Source: Saprospiraceae bacterium (lineage in GTDB: Bacteria; Bacteroidota; Bacteroidia; Chitinophagales; Saprospiraceae). Taken from it: a stretch of 64,000 bases of DNA. The stretch lies in assembly GCA_020627705.1 (NCBI GenBank), contig JAHDGJ010000005.1, forward strand, positions 92,741-156,740, in the 5' to 3' direction. Below, one piece after another: positions 43,501 through 52,800 of the stretch. Within the stretch, counting starts at the first letter, position 1. Every line of letters starts with the position of its first letter. Both the position numbers and the translations under genes were made by a program. The notes beneath the pieces were generated by a model. That model was not told the origin of the DNA, did not search any database, and was given only the letters and a program-made list of their open reading frames with translations.

Positions 43501-45984
43501 ATTTGCTAATCCTACATCAGAAGTAAATGACGCGGATTGAATAACTACATCATCATCAAAGGAAGGAAATTCATAAAGATCATAATTGGTCCCTTCCGTG
43601 CCAATATTTTGAACCTGTATCTCGTAAGTGAGGGTATATTGATTCGCTGTTGATGTTTGAACTGCAGAAACAAAAGATTTTTCAAATGTTAATTCCGGGA
43701 AACATGCAGCTGGTGATGAAATAGACATGGAGACTTCGCAAGTATCATCAAATCCTGCAGTTAATGAATGTTCGTTACCATCTGCAAGGATTTGCAAACT
43801 AAATGTCTGAGGCGGACTTAAGCCAGCAGTCACATTTATTTCAGTACTGACCCCGTTAAGAGCAACAGTGATATTCTTATCGCTTGGTGCATTAATCCAA
43901 CTCACACTTCCTGAAACCGTATAGACACCATCCGAGCATTCTGAAACAGAAACTCCAGAAAGATTAATTTCACAACCAAGTTCTACATTATTTTCTGCAC
44001 ATTGGGTGTTTACTTCGTCTGAGACACAAGCTACATTGTTTATAAAATCCAAATCCTCAGGCACCAATGAATTTAGTTTCGTCTTATAGCAAAAAGTGAA
44101 ATTTTCACCAATCTCTAATACTTCTGAAAAAAGCCAACCTGCTTCATCCAAGGGATACAAACTGTTTGGACTAGCATCATCTGCAACGGGTGTAGTTACG
44201 CCATCATATGTAAAATATGAGGATCCAGGAATGTAATCATAGTAGGAGCTAATCTCATCTTTCAACAACAACACATCTTCTACATAATTAAGCTTTCCAA
44301 TATTATTTACGCAAAGACAATACTCAATGGTATCGGTAATATTTAATAATCCATCCGCATTTACATCAGTTGTAATTTCGCTTACTTTACCCACCTCAAA
44401 CGAAACTCCAGCCAATAATGCTGTACCTACATCAATGGCAGGGGAACCCGTTGATGCAGTATTAGGGTCTTGACCCCAAGCACCTGCGAGTAAGGCGTCG
44501 CTGCCATCACATACCCAAAAAGAAATTGCAGTTTGATCTCCGTCTGGATCATAAATGGCTGCAGATTCTAATTCGTCGAGCATAACCAATTGATCATAAG
44601 TATTTCCAATAGGGTCAGTTAGGGTCCCACCATCACCGTTAAAATCAAAGCAAACCGAAATTGCTCCAGAAGAAGAACTCCCCATAGGGTACGAAGCGGT
44701 CACCCATACTGGCGATGAATTTTCTGTACTTGTACCAGTATATGTTGGATCTTGTCCTTCTCCCCACGCCACACCTAATACTTGTCCTTTTAGAGCACTT
44801 TCTGGAAGCAGCGCGAATCCCCAATCATGGGTGTGATTTCCACGTAGGCCATTTTCCTGACAACCACTAGTTATTTCTCCAGAAGAATCAATCGTTGAAA
44901 GGGCATAAAAATTATCGTTACTCCTAAGTCGAGCACCGTTCATGTTTGGAACGGTAATTTGCTGACTGGAGTTGGCCGGCACGTTAATAGTAGATGGCGA
45001 CCCTGATGAGAATTCATAATTTATTGTAATTGTACTTGAGCTAGGATTGTAAACATGTATTAACGTTGATGCAGTAGCAGGAGTGCCTACCGGAGATATA
45101 TACGCGTTAGAAAGCATATCATCACCGTTTAATTTAAAAAACCTACTCTCATGCCCGTCGCAGGGATCAGCAGTAGCTAGCACCACTGAAATGGGTGCAG
45201 TAGAAGAAACTTTGGCGCCTAGATTAATGCCTCCATTAATTAAATGAGATTCTCCTTCATTTAAAGTTAATGTTGATTCAAAAACACCGTTAGCATCTAA
45301 ATCTAAAGAGACAGTAGTACCATCTTTTGAGGCTTGAATAAATGCTCCAGTAAAACGAAACATATTATCAACATTAGCATTTTCTCCTACGGGAAAAGTA
45401 AAATCAGTGGAATATTCATCTAAAGAAATTATCGGTGCACCACCTGCCAACAGCGTATTTGTTCCTGTCGCCCACGTCGCAGCCGACATTAAAATATTTT
45501 TCGTTGCGAGTACCTTATCCATAGCATCGCGCTCAACAGTGGCATTAGTATTTGGTGTATTTACTGCCATTGAGAGAATTAAAACATCCCCTGGAACGAA
45601 TGAATCAGACGGATACCCAGGAGCTATACCGTTGGTCAGATCACCATCACCCCAGACCTCTGTGGTGCTTTGTGTAATTCCTAGCTGGGCATCAAATTCG
45701 TATCCATCTTCCCAATGATCATAGTATATTATGGTACCAGTACCAATGACATTTATGGATACATATTTATTAATTGGATCTTGAACAACTGAGGTGTTCA
45801 CATTACATGTGCTAACCCAACAATCGCTTACACTTGGGTAAACAGATAAGAAAAAATCTTTACTATCATTCTCATCAAATGGAATGAAATATGTTTGTTT
45901 CACAGAGTTGTTCGAGCAACTTTGGCTACACAATTGCGCACAAAAAAGTAGACCAAAAAACATCGATACATGTAGTTTTCTCAT
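36916..45984 (-). CDS. Giant secreted multidomain protein with DUF11, HYR-like, dockerin-like, cohesin-like and T9SS domains
   Basis: A complete 3022-aa exported protein. Order: signal peptide (about 1-20); IgGFc-binding-like head (about 25-430); DUF11/conserved-repeat modules, four of them in a regular array (40745-42800) with acidic DEDDHDP linkers; HYR-like immunoglobulin-type modules with CGN or CxN motifs; a dockerin-like segment near 37790-37985 (AADVNRDDKVSSIDLIELRK); a cohesin-like beta domain (about 37190-37600); and a type A T9SS sorting domain (last 80 aa, QNEPNPW and final KQMIKI). It should be secreted through the type IX system and fixed to the surface or released. Adhesion or scaffold function is inference. 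Confidence 0.85.
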   Translation of the reverse strand: MRKLHVSMFFGLLFCAQLCSQSCSNNSVKQTYFIPFDENDSKDFFLSVYPSVSDCWVSTCNVNTSVVQDPINKYVSINVIGTGTIIYYDHWEDGYEFDAQLGITQSTTEVWGDGDLTNGIAPGYPSDSFVPGDVLILSMAVNTPNTNATVERDAMDKVLATKNILMSAATWATGTNTLLAGGAPIISLDEYSTDFTFPVGENANVDNMFRFTGAFIQASKDGTTVSLDLDANGVFESTLTLNEGESHLINGGINLGAKVSSTAPISVVLATADPCDGHESRFFKLNGDDMLSNAYISPVGTPATASTLIHVYNPSSSTITINYEFSSGSPSTINVPANSSQQITVPNMNGARLRSNDNFYALSTIDSSGEITSGCQENGLRGNHTHDWGFALLPESALKGQVLGVAWGEGQDPTYTGTSTENSSPVWVTASYPMGSSSSGAISVCFDFNGDGGTLTDPIGNTYDQLVMLDELESAAIYDPDGDQTAISFWVCDGSDALLAGAWGQDPNTASTGSPAIDVGTALLAGVSFEVGKVSEITTDVNADGLLNITDTIEYCLCVNNIGKLNYVEDVLLLKDEISSYYDYIPGSSYFTYDGVTTPVADDASPNSLYPLDEAGWLFSEVLEIGENFTFCYKTKLNSLVPEDLDFINNVACVSDEVNTQCAENNVELGCEINLSGVSVSECSDGVYTVSGSVSWINAPSDKNITVALNGVSTEINVTAGLSPPQTFSLQILADGNEHSLTAGFDDTCEVSMSISSPAACFPELTFEKSFVSAVQTSTANQYTLTYEIQVQNIGTEGTNYDLYEFPSFDDDVVIQSASFTSDVGLANTLSLPVPSNPGWLLANDVVIAADESQKFTVQFLVLLNLADGSIGDDIYSTCSSNGSGLFNLTQLDLDENTSNFEYSDSACGELPYLKIEKRQIDAVRQLNDSWVITYLVGVSNCGGANGIYDLVEFPQFDNDIVILEAEFESSNGLSDSNLGLPMPTGGWKIGDDVFIGSGQTHNYTLELTIGYDFFDNLVGDDSYSSCTGNGSAGEGLFNEAQLDVNNDGTPDATDTTCEDLEEFDLALRKVIKSVDSYEWGASVVFEIEVVNQGISEVSEVEIIEYIPCGFEYLTINDGVWTYDSATHTAKTTVSVMLEMGENVKRDISLQLKPCYEGANQWLNFAEICSFKDKDGNTAEDIDSTPDCENDNDAGGRADSPNDNYLFGNAQGVVGDDVAETDEDDHDPARLALFDLALAKRIVTARPYTYGQDITFEIEICNQGNLTASQIEITDYIPVGFSFDVNKNNPNASGTTWSGADPKVETTLSANLTPGDCQKLEIVLEFNASTSMSAWDNYAEISNFKDEDGNAIIDIDSRPDDIKNNDAGGMPSSDADNFMFGNGLGVAGDGIALTDEDDHDPAFPEIIDIALRKTVTTPSPYIYGQSIEFKIEVINQGSSDLKNIEITDFIPCGLTFDLNNFTKIPAWSLDDAKATTSIDLLKRGESKEVYIDLLLTPRDEDCNWETAYINIAEVSEMFSMDDEDVSSLDIDSKADDDKENDVGGTPDSNEDNHVDDDGQDSDGDGILDEDDHDPVRLEVFDLALQKRANPIGPYNIGDTCRFDIDVCNQGNVAAKNIELSDYLPIGLAFDSSNPLNNKWSVASGSTLRYKNIEDVIHPDECATISIYLEVLSDEMIELLNMAEISYSEYEDGAENSKDDADSEADDNNFNDNGNEPFSPLDDEMFQNGFLGGDEDDHDQAFVIACGDIACHGDINLSLDEMCVGNITAGMLLSPVLFPEDMYEITLTDEFGNVITDPQNHIFTAADIGNCYSYSVVIPMCSNQNCWGTVCIEDKFPPAIDCGGIQEVFACSFTEADFGSITPPTISDDNCGSASLVLLSQTITPNDDCDPSDLLGTVVRCYKAVDDQGNERAECCQTIEVKRLTISNITIPSAFSSTDCTVNTDIASLGVPFIDNDMNGVLSAGDVELLPVPTFLCNLMVSYEDVMILEDACHKQFMRMWRFSEWWCGGVTPVVQMPQMIEVWDLTPPSITCPSAMTFSTTGGFGVCQAEVTLPMATVSDDCNSPVEVDILYPGGFIDNSNGGLATLGVGTHTVTYVAYDGCYNSNECTMEVTILDQTQPTVLCEQNTVVSLQEDGFIEVEAWSFDDGSYDDCMMDRFEVRRMSDPCGVSGLSFGETVTFCCSDVGQDVMVVFRVYDSSGNYNECMVNVEVQDKNAAILSCPSNISLDCGDPYDLNNLSGQFGEAVVIGSCGANITITETMTNAINNCGLGSITRNFSAPDGLGGTLSCTQIITITDSTPFDGDDPSQLLFPLDYSSSSMCDFTDVTPENIELLSPGNGFPIINEDGCDLVAVNYEDQEFSFANDPSACFKVLRTWTVIDWCQRRVDGTFEEWTHVQEIKISNEIAPTIDSGLDFVLVESVDVNCASAQVSLGITASDDCPSNVPLSYSYVIDLDKDGTIDATGTKADASGTYPIGIHSITWQVLDGCGNEVSGSHDFEVRNVKPPVAVCIQGLSVDLTLMDTDGDNVPDTNMAILNASNFDKDSYHPCGYDVSLSFSSNPADNTVTFDCSDVGQQGVQLWVTDENGNQSFCSTFIIVEDNDMDCPMMSTTRVGGRIFTELDESVEDVRVELLGSSEESMSEETGEYAFADMPTGGEYVIDPGKNDDVMNGISTLDLVLIQKHLLQTSPLNSPYKLIAADVNRDDKVSSIDLIELRKLILGIYVEFPDNDSWRFVDAMHSFVDPTDPWLTPIPEEYNIPSLITNMDVDFVGVKIGDVNQSAAANLLDGNIDTRDNSLSLKLMTINDKVRAGETIDVQFSSNNFESIVGFQLTMLHEGLEYIDVKQGALDMRSANIGQFNDRMLTMSWNEADVKGRTESKEVVLFTIGFKATKDLDLSDVLKITDEVTQAEVYVFEETDDAYHTEGIEMKFEKEASSKDFVLMQNEPNPWTDHTSIEVTVEMEEEVILIVQDASGKEVFRGSYKLKAGPNKIVLSKNEVKASGVYNYSVISNERILAKQMIKI
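40745..42800 (-). repeat. Four-unit DUF11 array with DEDDHDP linkers
   Basis: Four modules of about 170 aa begin near 42798, 42293, 41773 and 41255 (period about 505-520 bp). Each opens with a FDLALRK/FDIALRK-like segment and a GxxVxFEIEVxNQG core. Each is followed by a linker of the form DIDSxxD-NDxGG-DEDDHDP. One linker also contains DSDGDGILDEDDHDP, which resembles thrombospondin type 3 calcium sites. Confidence 0.85.
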
Positions 45985-46037
45985 GTATAAGTTTCAAAAG
46001 GTTAAAGTGTAATGATGTTACAGTGGTATACTATCAG

Positions 46038-46153
46038 CCCTTAATTGGTCCCAAGCCAAATACCTCATGAGCAATACGAGATTACTTCACGAATGAATTC
46101 GTCATGTATAAATTAAGGGTGTACTTAAAGGGTGTAGTTTAAATTAAGGGCGG
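46038..46153. promoter_or_regulatory. Cluster of TTAAGGG-type repeats upstream of the first giant gene
   Basis: Three direct elements, aattaagggtgta (46111-46123), cttaaagggtgtag (46124-46136) and taaattaagggcgg (46140-46153), stand close together. An inverted core, cccttaatt, occurs at 46038-46046. They lie between the possible -7 motif and the start codon at 45984. They could bind a regulator or be part of a structured leader. Confidence 0.35.
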
Positions 46154-46235
46154 GTTACTGTTTGGGTAGGATAAACGAATATACAAATATATACACATAT
46201 AAATAAGTTTAATATATAAATTATAAACAAAAAAA

Positions 46236-46267
46236 ATCCTCACTTCCAATGCAATGAAAGTGAGGAT
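46236..46267 (-). terminator. Rho-independent terminator of the second giant gene
   Basis: A perfect 10-bp stem (46236-46245 with 46258-46267) with a 12-nt loop is followed on the minus strand by eight T residues including the stem end. It starts 22 bp after the stop codon. Confidence 0.92.
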
Positions 46268-46288
46268 CCAAACTATTACTAACTAAAC

Positions 46289-49200
46289 TTAAATTTTTAT
46301 CATTTTCTTAGAAGCTATTTGACCGTCAATCATAATCGAGTAATTATAGATTCCCTTATGTGGAATTTCGTCTTCTGATAGCGTTACCGAATTGCTTCCC
46401 TTTTGTAAATCGACTACTTTTCTGTACACTTCTTTTCCTAATACATCTTGGATAATTACATCAGCCTGTACAGTCTTGGTTGTTTCTACCTCAAATGTGG
46501 TAAAAGCATTCCAAGGGTTTGGTTCGTTTTGACCTAATACAAACCTGGCTTCGTCAGTACTGCTGAGCGACTCAAAATCAATCTGAATGCCAGTTACATC
46601 GTATGCATTGTTTTCAAAATCAGTCTTATACGATTCTGCTCTTAAAAGTGCATCATTTAGCAGTAATACTTCTGACAACACTAAGTCCTTATTCGCAACA
46701 AATATCAGCGTAAACAAAACCTCAGTCGTCGACTCATCCGCTATGGCGTGATAACTAAATGTTGTACTTCTGCTGTTGCGCTTAGAAATATTCGACTCGT
46801 TTAGACTTAATACTCCTTCTTCAATTCTTTCCAATTGAAGGCCTTTGTGCTCCAAGCCAAACTGGAATCCTGCGATAGCATTATAATTAGCTGATGTAAT
46901 CTTTACCTCTACTTTCTCTCCTTTCTCCAATCGTTGGTCTGGCACGATTAAAACTAGCGGATTGTTAGCATCTCTTGTGTCTACTTTGGTATCCCAAGCA
47001 TTAGCCTGTACGTTGCCATTCACATCTCCAATCTTCACCCCAACAAAGTCCACATCCATATTTGTGTTCAATGAAGGAATGCTATACTCTTCAGGGATCG
47101 GGGTGAGCCATGGATCCGTTGGATCTACAAAACTGTGCATCGCATCTACAAATCGCCAGCTGTCATTGTTAGGAAATTCTACATAAATACCTAAAATCAA
47201 TTTCCTCAACTCGATTAAATCGAGGGCACTCAACTTGTCGTCTCTGTTGATATCCGCAGCAATCAATTTATATGGACTTGTCAAAGAACTTGTTTGCAAT
47301 AGGTGCTTTTGTATTATTACTAAATCCAAAGTACTTATTCCATTCATCACATCGTCTTTCTTCACGGGATCAATCACATACTCGCCACCCGTTGGCATAT
47401 CTGCAAAAGCGTATTCGCCCGTTTCTTCCGTCATCGATTCTTCAGAAGAACCCAACAACTCTACCGTTACTTCCTCTACGTTCTCATCCAACTCTGTGAA
47501 GATTCTTCCTCTAAGATTAACTAATCCTGAAGTCACTGTGCAATCTCCATCGTTATCCTCTACTATAATAAAAGTACTACAGAAACTCTGATTCCCGTTT
47601 TCGTCCGTAACCCAAAGTTGCACTCCCTGTTGTCCTAGATCACCACAATCAAACGTAATGGTATTATCTGTAGGATCAGAACTAAAGCTCAAGGTCACAT
47701 CATATCCACATGGATGATAGCTGTCCTTGTCAAAGTTGCCAGCATTTAAGATCGCCATATTGGTATCTGGCACATTATCCCCATCGGTATCCATTAGAGT
47801 CAAGTCCACACTTAAGCCTTGTATGCAAACGGCAACCGGAGGCTTCACATTTCTAACCTCAAAATCATGACTGCCACTTACCTCATTGCCACAGCCGTCC
47901 AATACTTGCCAAGTAATACTATGTGTACCAATCGGATAGGTACCACTGGCATCATTGGTATTACCTATATGATCTATCGTTCCATCTTGATCAAGATCAA
48001 TCGAATAACTATAGGTCAATGGCATATTACTGGGGCAATCGTCGCTCGCAGTAATGCCTAATGTGACCGAAGCATCAGCACAGTTCACATCAGTACTTTC
48101 TACCAAGACAAAATCTAATCCACTATCTATGGTAGGATTTATGTTGTTATTAATCTTGATTTCTTGAATATGAGACCATTCCATGAATGTTCCGTCAGGG
48201 TTTCTTTGGCACCAATCAATAACAGTCCATGTTCTTAATATTTTGAAACATGCCGTTGGATCATTAGAGAAAGTAAATTCTTGATCCTCAAAATTTACAG
48301 CTACTAAGTCACAACCATTTTCATTGATTACTGGCAATCCGAATCCAGGAGAAATCGATTCAATATTATCCGGAGTTACATCTCCAAAATCACACATACT
48401 AGATGTGGTGTAATCTAATGGAAACAATAAGTGAGCTGGATTACTTCCATCAAATGGCGATATATCATTGATTGTAATTAACTGCTCGCAGTTCAAAGTG
48501 CCCCCTACTCCATCTGGAGCAGTGAACGACCTTAGTATGGTGCCCAATCCACAATTATCTACATTAGCTGTCACTACTTCAGAGATCGTTAAGTTATCAT
48601 TACAAGTACCCATAATGACAGCAGGACCAAATTGTGCGCTAAGATTATTGAGATCGTATGGATCACCACAATCTATACTTAGATTAGCTGGGCAAGATAG
48701 GCTTGCTTCGTTTTTATCTTGTACTACCACATTAACCATACATTCGTTAAAGTTTCCGCTGCTATCATAAACTCTAAATGCAACCATAACCTCTTGACCT
48801 ACATCCGCACAGCAGAAGGTGACTGTTTCGGCAAAATCAAATCCACTCACTCCACAAGGATCAGACATTCTTCTTATCTCAAAATTTCCTAGCAAGCAAT
48901 CATCATAACTCCCATCATCAAAGCTCGAGGCATCAACAGTAATAAATCCATCATCCTGTAAACTAACTACCGTATTTTGCTCACATAATATCGTCGGTTG
49001 TGTCTGGTCTTCAACTGTCACCTCCAACGTGCATTGGCTGCTGTTGTAACATCCATCGTATGCGACATAGGTGATGGTATGGGTTCCAACAGGCAATATT
49101 GCCGTACCACCATTAGAATTATCTATAAAACCTCCTGGATAAATAATGTCTACTTCAACTGGTGCATTGCAATCATCATTTACAATTGCCGCAGGTAAGT

Positions 49201-49860
49201 TGACTGTTGCTTCACAAGTTCCCAGTCCTCCTGTGGTTGTTGCAGACAAGTTTGAAGGACAACTGATAGTCGGTGGATTCAAATCCCATACCTCGATCAT
49301 TTGAGGCATTTTTACCTCCGGAGTAACTCCTCCGCACCACCATTCGCTAAAGCTCCACATTCTGACAAACTGCTTATGACAATTATCCTCAAGTATCATG
49401 ATATCCTCAAAACTCACCATAAGGTTACATAGGAAACTTGGCGCTGGGAATAACTCTACATCGCCTGCACTAAACACGCCATTCATATCATTGTCTATAA
49501 ATGGAACGCCTAAACTGCTAACGCTTGTATCTGCGGTGCAATCATTACTTGAATATGAAGAAGGAATTGCAATATTGCCAATGGTCAATCGCTTGACTTC
49601 AATCGTTTGACAGCAAATATCACTTTCGTTACCATAGTGGTCCACTGCTTTGTAACATCTCGTTAAAGTCCCCAATAAGTCAGACGGATCACAATCCTGA
49701 TTCAACTCTATAGATTGATCCACTAAAACCAATTCAGAATCTCCACAATTATCAACACTGAGAGCTGGAGGAATAATAGAACCAAAATCTGCTTCTGTAA
49801 AGCTACATGCAAAGACTTCTTGAGTTAGCGTACAATCTAGTTGAGGTGGAAGTTTATCTT
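46289..49860 (-). repeat. C-terminal segment paralogous to 36916-40500
   Basis: Counterpart of the C-terminal 3.5 kb of the neighbouring giant gene. The order of domains is the same. Identity is highest from the dockerin-like region upstream and lowest in the cohesin-like domain. Ends are approximate. Confidence 0.8.
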
Positions 49861-52800
49861 CAACTAGAATCATACCCCAACAAGCATTCATACAATCAAT
49901 ATGATATAATTCGTATGTTAAGGTTTGCCCCAGGTGATCTACCGTTAAACTACCCCCTGGTATTGGATCACCATGTACATCATAAATTACTATTTCATAT
50001 TCGTCTTCGCATAAGGGATGAATTTCTAGACTAAGCATACTAGGTGTTAGTTCACCCATACAGTTTTCATTCAAACTGAAATTTATTTGACTAATACAAT
50101 TGATATCACAACCTATATCACAGGTAACACACAATTCGTCAGGATCAGAAATAATTACGCTAAATGAACACATTGCAGTTTTTCCAGCTCCATCTGTAAT
50201 GGTATAGCTAACTATAGTAGTACCTAATCCAAAGAATTCTTCTACTGTTTCACCTGGTGTTACGATTCCCCCTGTCGGGATTATATCAGCATCATCAGAA
50301 AAATAACTCACCTCGAGTGTTCCTTCACAACAGTTGTCTAAAATATAAGGATGTGTGAAACTTATATCTTGACCACAAGCATCAGGTGCTGTAGATGGAT
50401 CGATGTCGGCCATGATATCGTCTCCAATAAATGGAACAAAGCTATTTACATTTAAAGTCCATTCTAAGAAAGTTCCTACTCCGTCACAATCAAGTGAAAT
50501 TCCTAAAATCCAATCACCCGAAGCTTCTAATGAAGTAAACGACTTAACATCAGATTCAGCCACAACAAATCCTGTCAATACATCCCCAACTAGATTAACA
50601 CTTGCTCCATTTGGAGCAGTTAAACATAAACTTACATTATCCAATTCGGTAAAATCAGTAACAATGTCACTAATTGAAATTGTCGAAATTAAACCTGAAG
50701 ATGCCATCGTAAATACTTCTTCAACACATGCTTCTGCAGATCCTATTGGAGTGACTGTGGTTAGTGTGTACTCTTCTAGCATTGCACAAGCCGGAGGCTC
50801 CATGTCCATGACACATATTTCAAAACTACAAGTAGCCTTACTAGGGGCTACCGTCTGTATACCAGTTGTGGTTCCGTTGTCTGTCATTACAGGCAATCCT
50901 GGATTCAAAAGACCTATAGAAGCCTTACACTCTACAGCAACGACCCAATCATCTTCTGTGTCGTGGTCACAAACAGTGCTCCTAATAATATCTCCTCCAA
51001 CCAAAGCACCGTTGGTAACTGCAGAATCTATCACATTATCCTTGAGTCGTATACAATACTCCGCAGGATCCAAATAATCTATATCAGAAGTGAACGTAAA
51101 CAGATAAATGTCCCCTGGCGCAAGTACCGTTCCGTTTGGTACAAGGTGAATTTCTTCTCCATTGACTTTTCTAACCACTTCTAAACACGAAATATCTAAT
51201 GAAGCCGGACCCAAATTGGTTATCTCAATTTGATCACTTCCTTTTTGTTTAATCTCAGTGATCAACAATAAGGGTTGATCCTGAAGAATATAATTTACCA
51301 CATGACATCCTACTGGAATATAAGCTCCACTTACATTTTCGACCCCACACGCAACGACTTCTTTTGCTTCATTTACAACTTCATAAATTACGGATACATT
51401 ATCTGGACAATTGTCTTCAAAAGTTGGTGCCAATGTTCCCGTTGGACTATCAGCATCCATTACTACGGTTCCACATAATCCTGAAGAATTTAGCAATTCC
51501 AAATCATCAGGACATTCGGTGATCGTCGGTGCCGAGTGATAATCGTTGACTACAATTTTTAAAGAACAGGTGCTAGTATTACCACAGGCGTCTTCAGCCA
51601 TATAGGTTAAAACTGTGATTCCCACTGGGAATAAATCACCAGAACCAAGACCTGTTCCATCAATTTGAGTTATTTCTACAAAACCATTACAATTATCTAT
51701 AGCATAAGGAGGTGAGAAATTTACAAATTGCTCACACCAAGTATCCGGCACTCCTACTGCAATTATAGGTCTTGGACAATTTATAAACATTGGTGGAGTA
51801 ACATCACCAATACCGAATCTATATTGTACCGAACTACTATTGCCACATATATCAGTTGCTGTAAATACTACATCGATGTATTCAGCATTACCGCACATTT
51901 GAACCCAATTTTCTGGATCATAATCGTTAGACCAACTTACAACACTACAGTCATCTGTTGCTGTTGCACCCGCATTGTTGCTTAACCAATAATCAAATTC
52001 AGGATAATTACCTCCAGGAGGATTTTCACATTCTTCCATCAGCATATCCGCACCTCCACTTATCACTGGAGCTGTATCATCTACATCAACTATGATATCA
52101 GCAGTTTCTTGACTAGAATTGCCACAAGCATCTGTAGCTGTCCAGGTCACTGTTATCATATAATTTGCATCTGCACAAACATCAAGCATGGTTTCAGAAA
52201 AATCATGAGTAACGACTGGATCCGTATCACATTCGTCAACCACTTCATACCCTGCTAAAAAGTCTTCTATTATTACTGATGGATCTGTCGTAGCACTGAT
52301 TTCCCCACAATCCAACACAATATCAGCGGGAGGAGTCAGAACAGGAGCAGTTTCATCCGGAGTAATAGTCAAAATAGCACTTCTTGTTGCTGAATTGCCA
52401 CAAGCATCCGTTGCAGTCCAAGTTACCTCTAAAGGAGAACCTGCGGCAGAACAGATATCTAAATTGGTTGTGGTATAATCATGAACTAATTCTACATCCG
52501 TATCACATAAATCAGAAACCTCTACACTATTTAACCAACCTTCTATGGTAAATGCATTCGTCTCATTGACATCATCACAGTCTATCGTAATATCTACTGG
52601 CTCGACATCAAAAATTGGAGGCGCAGTATCTGGAGTAATCGTCAAGACTGCACTTGTTGTTGCAGAATTACCACAATGATCGGACACTGTCCAAATCACT
52701 GTTATAGGTGAACCAGCTGCGGTACAAATATCTAAACCTGTAGATGTAAAGTTATTTTCGATCACCAGATCAGTATCACAATTATCTTCAGCTACAATAC

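Larger units (their letters stand above)
45985..46288. other. Intergenic region between the two giant genes
   Basis: This 304-bp gap holds, from right to left on the minus strand, the terminator of the second giant gene (46236-46267), an AT-rich stretch with a TATATTTG motif (46191-46184) about 200 nt upstream of the first giant gene, and several TTAAGGG-type repeats (46038-46153). No gene or RNA is visible. Confidence 0.6.

Noticed and set aside
50403-51077. A 224-codon open frame on the plus strand opposite the giant gene
   Set aside because: It mirrors the low-complexity, Thr/Asp-rich coding strand of the giant gene, has no family resemblance and no promoter; it is a shadow frame.
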